This document shows, piece by piece, positions 60,601-64,000 of a stretch of DNA of 64,000 bases (positions within the stretch are counted from its first letter, which is position 1; each line of letters begins with the position of its first letter). The DNA comes from Trichoplax sp. H2 (taxonomy: Eukaryota; Placozoa; Uniplacotomia; Trichoplacea). The stretch is from NCBI GenBank assembly GCA_003344405.1, contig NOWV01000132.1:1-64000 (forward strand), written 5' to 3'. The notes under the pieces were generated by a model. That model had not been told where the DNA came from. It ran no database searches and was given only the letters and a program-made list of their open reading frames with translations. The position numbers were made by a program, and so were the translations under genes.

Positions 60601-63600
60601 AGTTGCGAAAATAATAGACGGTAGTTTCTGTCTAGACAGGGAACCTTACTGAAATATTTTTACGTAAGTTACTAACGAAAGCACGATTAAATACTGGTTT
60701 CGATGCAATTTTATTAATGGCATATCATTAACCTAACAGTAAATACATCAGCCTATTAGTTTTACATTTATCTAGCAACTATAGCAACCGATTAATTTAC
60801 GCCAGGGTGTGCAACATTTCTCAACGAAACCAGATGATAAAAGATGACGCAAAATGAAGCCAGTTTTTTAGATCGATAATCCGTTATAAGCCTCCTTTTC
60901 TTAAAGATAACCTATAATAACATGATATAAAATAATATTTTTCAGTAAATTTAACCCAACATATTAAGAAATGAGATAGTGAGAATGATGAAGACGGTTA
61001 AAATAAAAAGTCAGGCTAGACAGAATATTAATGTATCATTTAGTAATGAAATAAAATATATCATTTTATATTCTCCAGCTTAAAATGGATCAATCAATTA
61101 GCGTTAAAATTTTTGAAGAGTTAAAAATCACGTTTGTTGCAGCTTAATGGAGAACATTAAGCTGCAACAATCGAATATTCATCTACAATTATGTCTGTCA
61201 CCCTACCATATTAAATGAGTTATTGAATAGGTGCATTGCAATTCATAGGCACAATTAAATGATAGAGACACCATCCTAGCGTATCCCCCATGTTTACATT
61301 GCGATAATTGTTTAAAATTCTTTGTTAAAATCATAACGTTATTTCCACTAATAGACGGAAGTTAAGGTCATCGCGGAGCCATTTTCATTCAAATGCAAAT
61401 GAAATCTCTTATGACAGTTCTATGATGAAAGTAGCTTAGCAGACAGAGCTGTTTAACATGATCTGAGTGAGTTTTAAATAAATTATACTTTTTATCAAAT
61501 TTTATAAAGCATTTAATATTCGCTTGCCGTCAATAATCGGCATGTGATTAAATGTACCATTATATAACAATTATGATAAGTTGTATATTTATTGATCTTG
61601 AAATTTAAGGTTGATCTAGTGCACGGAAATTTACACGTAGAAGAAATATCCGTTAAATACCCGTTAAAACGCCTTTTATAATCTATTATAACTAGGTAAT
61701 CGCAAATTGTATTTTAAATGTTATTATTGTTTTCAAGTTTCTTCCATTTCGATTCTCTTTATTGAACATGTATAAACGAGCAACAACATACCTCGTACTT
61801 ATATAGGAAATAATACTTCATTGACATGATAAAGTTAGATAACGTATGATGACTTGTATCGATTTTTTTAATTTAAATTTTTTGTGATCGTTAAAATTAT
61901 ATTATATTTGACGTGAAATTATATCAATAAGTTAGATTTGCACACCTAATATCGATTTTTCTAATGATTAATGGGCCTAACATGAAATAGATATAGTTAT
62001 TCCATCTTTCAAGTATATTAGAGTAATAAAAGCGCTCAATCGCTCTCTTCAATAATTAACTGATAAGTACATCAAATGGCATATTTGTGGTAGCTTTCTA
62101 AATTTGAGGAATTCCTTACAATGTATGGACAGATTAAATTAATTAGCGGTACCACTTTGGAGAACTATTGTTACTTTAGTTTGAATACCTTATCAAAATA
62201 AACTAATCAAGGGAACCATCGCTTCACAGCCCATTTTTTTTCAATTGCACGTAATATCTATTTCATTATTAGGCTAGACAGGTTTATTTATCAATTAAAT
62301 AGCCTTTTGATACGTCAAATGTGATGGAATAACTGATTCATCATTCTATAAAAAGATAATAAATTTTATGATAGAAGAATATCATTTAAGTCCCTACTTT
62401 TTTTTCTGTAGCAAATAATCAATCGGAAAAAGTGAAGAATAAAGAAACTTCTCTTATCATATGTCCCTTTCAATCTAGGAATCGTACTTTCTTTTCATTA
62501 CCTAGAATATCGTATTGATTTCCCAATGTAGCTAATAAATTAGGATAATAATAGCTCTTATTGCTGTCAACAATCTTGAATTTGTTTTGTTTCAAGTACT
62601 CCTTTGTCAATGATACAATTCATTTCATTCTGTTTTGATTAAGATGCTATCTAGATAAATCTCAGTATATGATTGATCTTAGTAGTTGATTTTCAAATTT
62701 AACTTATGGAAGTAATAAAACAATAATAATGATGGAAGAGTAATTATTAATCAGTAACTTAATAATATAAAATAAAGTTCTTCCATCTAATAATGGCCTT
62801 AAAATTCTGATTCGTCTCCAAAAATTCAAAAAGATTTTTTTTAGAGTAATAATTTAGTGTTTAGTTTTACGGCCATCATAAAATAATATAAGATTTAAAA
62901 ATAGCATTGACATTATCACATTATAAAGATCCAACTTTAATTAAATTAAAGATAAAATAATTTGTAATCCTGACTTTGGTGCGTTCTAACTCTAAAAGCG
63001 ATATCATACTTATCAAACGGATGCAACTGCTTCCAACTTGATTCTACTTTTACTAATGAACAATTAAAGTGAATTGTTTTATTCAAAAGAGCTATTCCAA
63101 GTAATTTAATGTAAACGAACAGCATTATTCACATAAATTTATATTACATGTAAATCAAATTTGATCAATTTTAACTGCTTAGCAAATTACAATAGTATTA
63201 CATTCTCTTTCATTTCTATTTAAATAACCTATTATAAACTATAGAATTGTCTAATTCCATTATCATCTCGATATTAAAATTCAATGCATTCAATTAATTC
63301 TAAATATTAATAGAAATAAAATTTATCGAAATCACAGGCGTTTTATGTGAGAATTGTTGTAGTCTTGATGAAAAATTTATTTTATTGACAGAATGCTAAT
63401 AGATGTCTTAATTAAAATAAAAGATTCTCTGTTTTTGTAAGTGACTATTCAATGAAAAAAGCAAGTATAATTGATTGCTCTAGTGATGTTAACTGTCAAA
63501 TCGGCGTTCAGTAACTACGAATAGGATGGTGGAAGAAGTCAAAATTTTAGAAAACTTTTAAATATCTCTTTCAACGGTATATCTACGCCATTCATAACTT

Positions 63601-63798
63601 TTCTCCAATTCGAAGATTAAGTGATAAGGAACCGACATTTTCTGTCTAAATAGCATCAAAATCAAGCCTTACTCAAATATAATCATTCACTTTATCTGAA
63701 AAGAGAAGTTTTACAAGGCGTCAACTGTAATCAGGTTTCTAAAATATAAATAACGCTACAAATATCGTTCGATTCGTGATATTAAAATCTCGATCAGA
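57694..63798. other. Intergenic upstream of receptor 5
   Basis: 6.1 kb. Small frames at 57812-58048 and 58425-58652 are not convincing. A perfect 16-bp hairpin at 61134-61170 is the only distinct structure. No LTR was recognised. Confidence 0.4.
61134..61170. repeat. Perfect 16-bp hairpin with 5-nt loop
   Basis: The arms TTGTTGCAGCTTAATG (61134-61149) and CATTAAGCTGCAACAA (61155-61170) are exact reverse complements around GAGAA. No related copy is seen in the window and no flanking duplication was found. It could be a foldback remnant, a cruciform site or a transcribed hairpin; the sequence does not decide. Confidence 0.9.
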
Positions 63799-64000
63799 AT
63801 GAGTCTAAATGCGCTTATTACATATAATACCACCAAGCCATTTAATCGCTATGCCATGGCTGCTATTATAACAGCCCCAGTCCTCGTTACCAACATCGGC
63901 GTGGTAATGTTAATAGTATGCAAAGATCGTTTGAAAACTCCATCCAACGCAATCTTGTTAAGTAGCTGTGTGGTTTGCCTCGTTTTAGCGATCGAATTAA
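63799..64000 (+). CDS. Class A G-protein-coupled receptor, paralog 5 (truncated by window edge)
   Basis: 67 codons from the ATG at 63799 to the window edge, open throughout. The translation begins MSLNALITYNTTKPFNRY and continues with AMAAIITAPVLVTN (TM1). It then has the intracellular turn KDRLKTPSNAI and the start of TM2 with SSCVVCLVLAI. Each block aligns with paralogs 2 and 4 (for example PFNRHQMAAVITAPVLMTN and RKLRTPSNAI). One N-terminal sequon lies at N10. The DRY region and TM7 are outside the window, so intactness cannot be judged. Confidence 0.9.
   Translation, partial: MSLNALITYNTTKPFNRYAMAAIITAPVLVTNIGVVMLIVCKDRLKTPSNAILLSSCVVCLVLAIEL

Overview
The window looks like nuclear DNA of an AT-rich animal genome (roughly two thirds A+T). 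There are no operons, ribosome binding sites or closely packed genes. The only convincing coding sequences are five single-exon class A (rhodopsin-like) G-protein-coupled receptor paralogs, all on the + strand: 3964-4929, 15502-16575, 28521-29525, 47586-48584, and a fifth cut off by the right edge (63799 onward). Intronless receptor arrays in a genome of this base composition would fit an early-branching animal such as a placozoan. That assignment is an inference from memory of such genomes and was not tested.

The receptors are 10-19 kb apart. Much of the space between them has no recognisable gene. About 20 insertions with the hallmarks of solo long terminal repeats (LTRs) are scattered through it, adding up to roughly a sixth to a fifth of the window. 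Each starts TG (usually TGTYAC or TGTTAC), nearly all end CA (usually GTGACA), and most carry a TATA box followed by AATAAA. Nine are flanked by perfect 5-bp target-site duplications (TSDs): TCTGC, CCAGT, ATGAC, GGGAG, GCAGT, AGTAC, GCATC, GAAGC and GATGC. I named the families R (about 620-630 bp), F (437-575), P (550), K (550), C (587), E (298), I (459), G (601) and L (about 413). These letters are mine, not database names. No gag or pol coding region was seen.

Layout: 1-3963 holds one truncated R LTR; receptor 1 follows, with an antisense K LTR just behind it. 6966-9150 is a block of E, C and P LTRs. 10250-10866 is an old R LTR. Receptor 2 is followed by P (17547) and I (18222). 22698-23575 is an F LTR split by an E LTR. 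Receptor 3 is followed by K (30238). 36357-40803 is the most unusual stretch: an R LTR inside an R LTR, then F and P LTRs, then an inverted R LTR. The outer flanks of the two facing R LTRs show exchanged TSDs, the footprint of an inversion by recombination between LTRs. Receptor 4 is followed by C (52822), G (54295) and an L LTR split by an F LTR (56829). The right edge is the start of receptor 5.

The receptors are a tandemly amplified family with altered signature motifs (ERF, QRC or EKL in place of DRY; HPxL in place of NPxxY). The LTRs are independent passengers. Nothing in the sequence ties them to receptor expression, apart from the antisense K LTR that begins about 107 bp after receptor 1.
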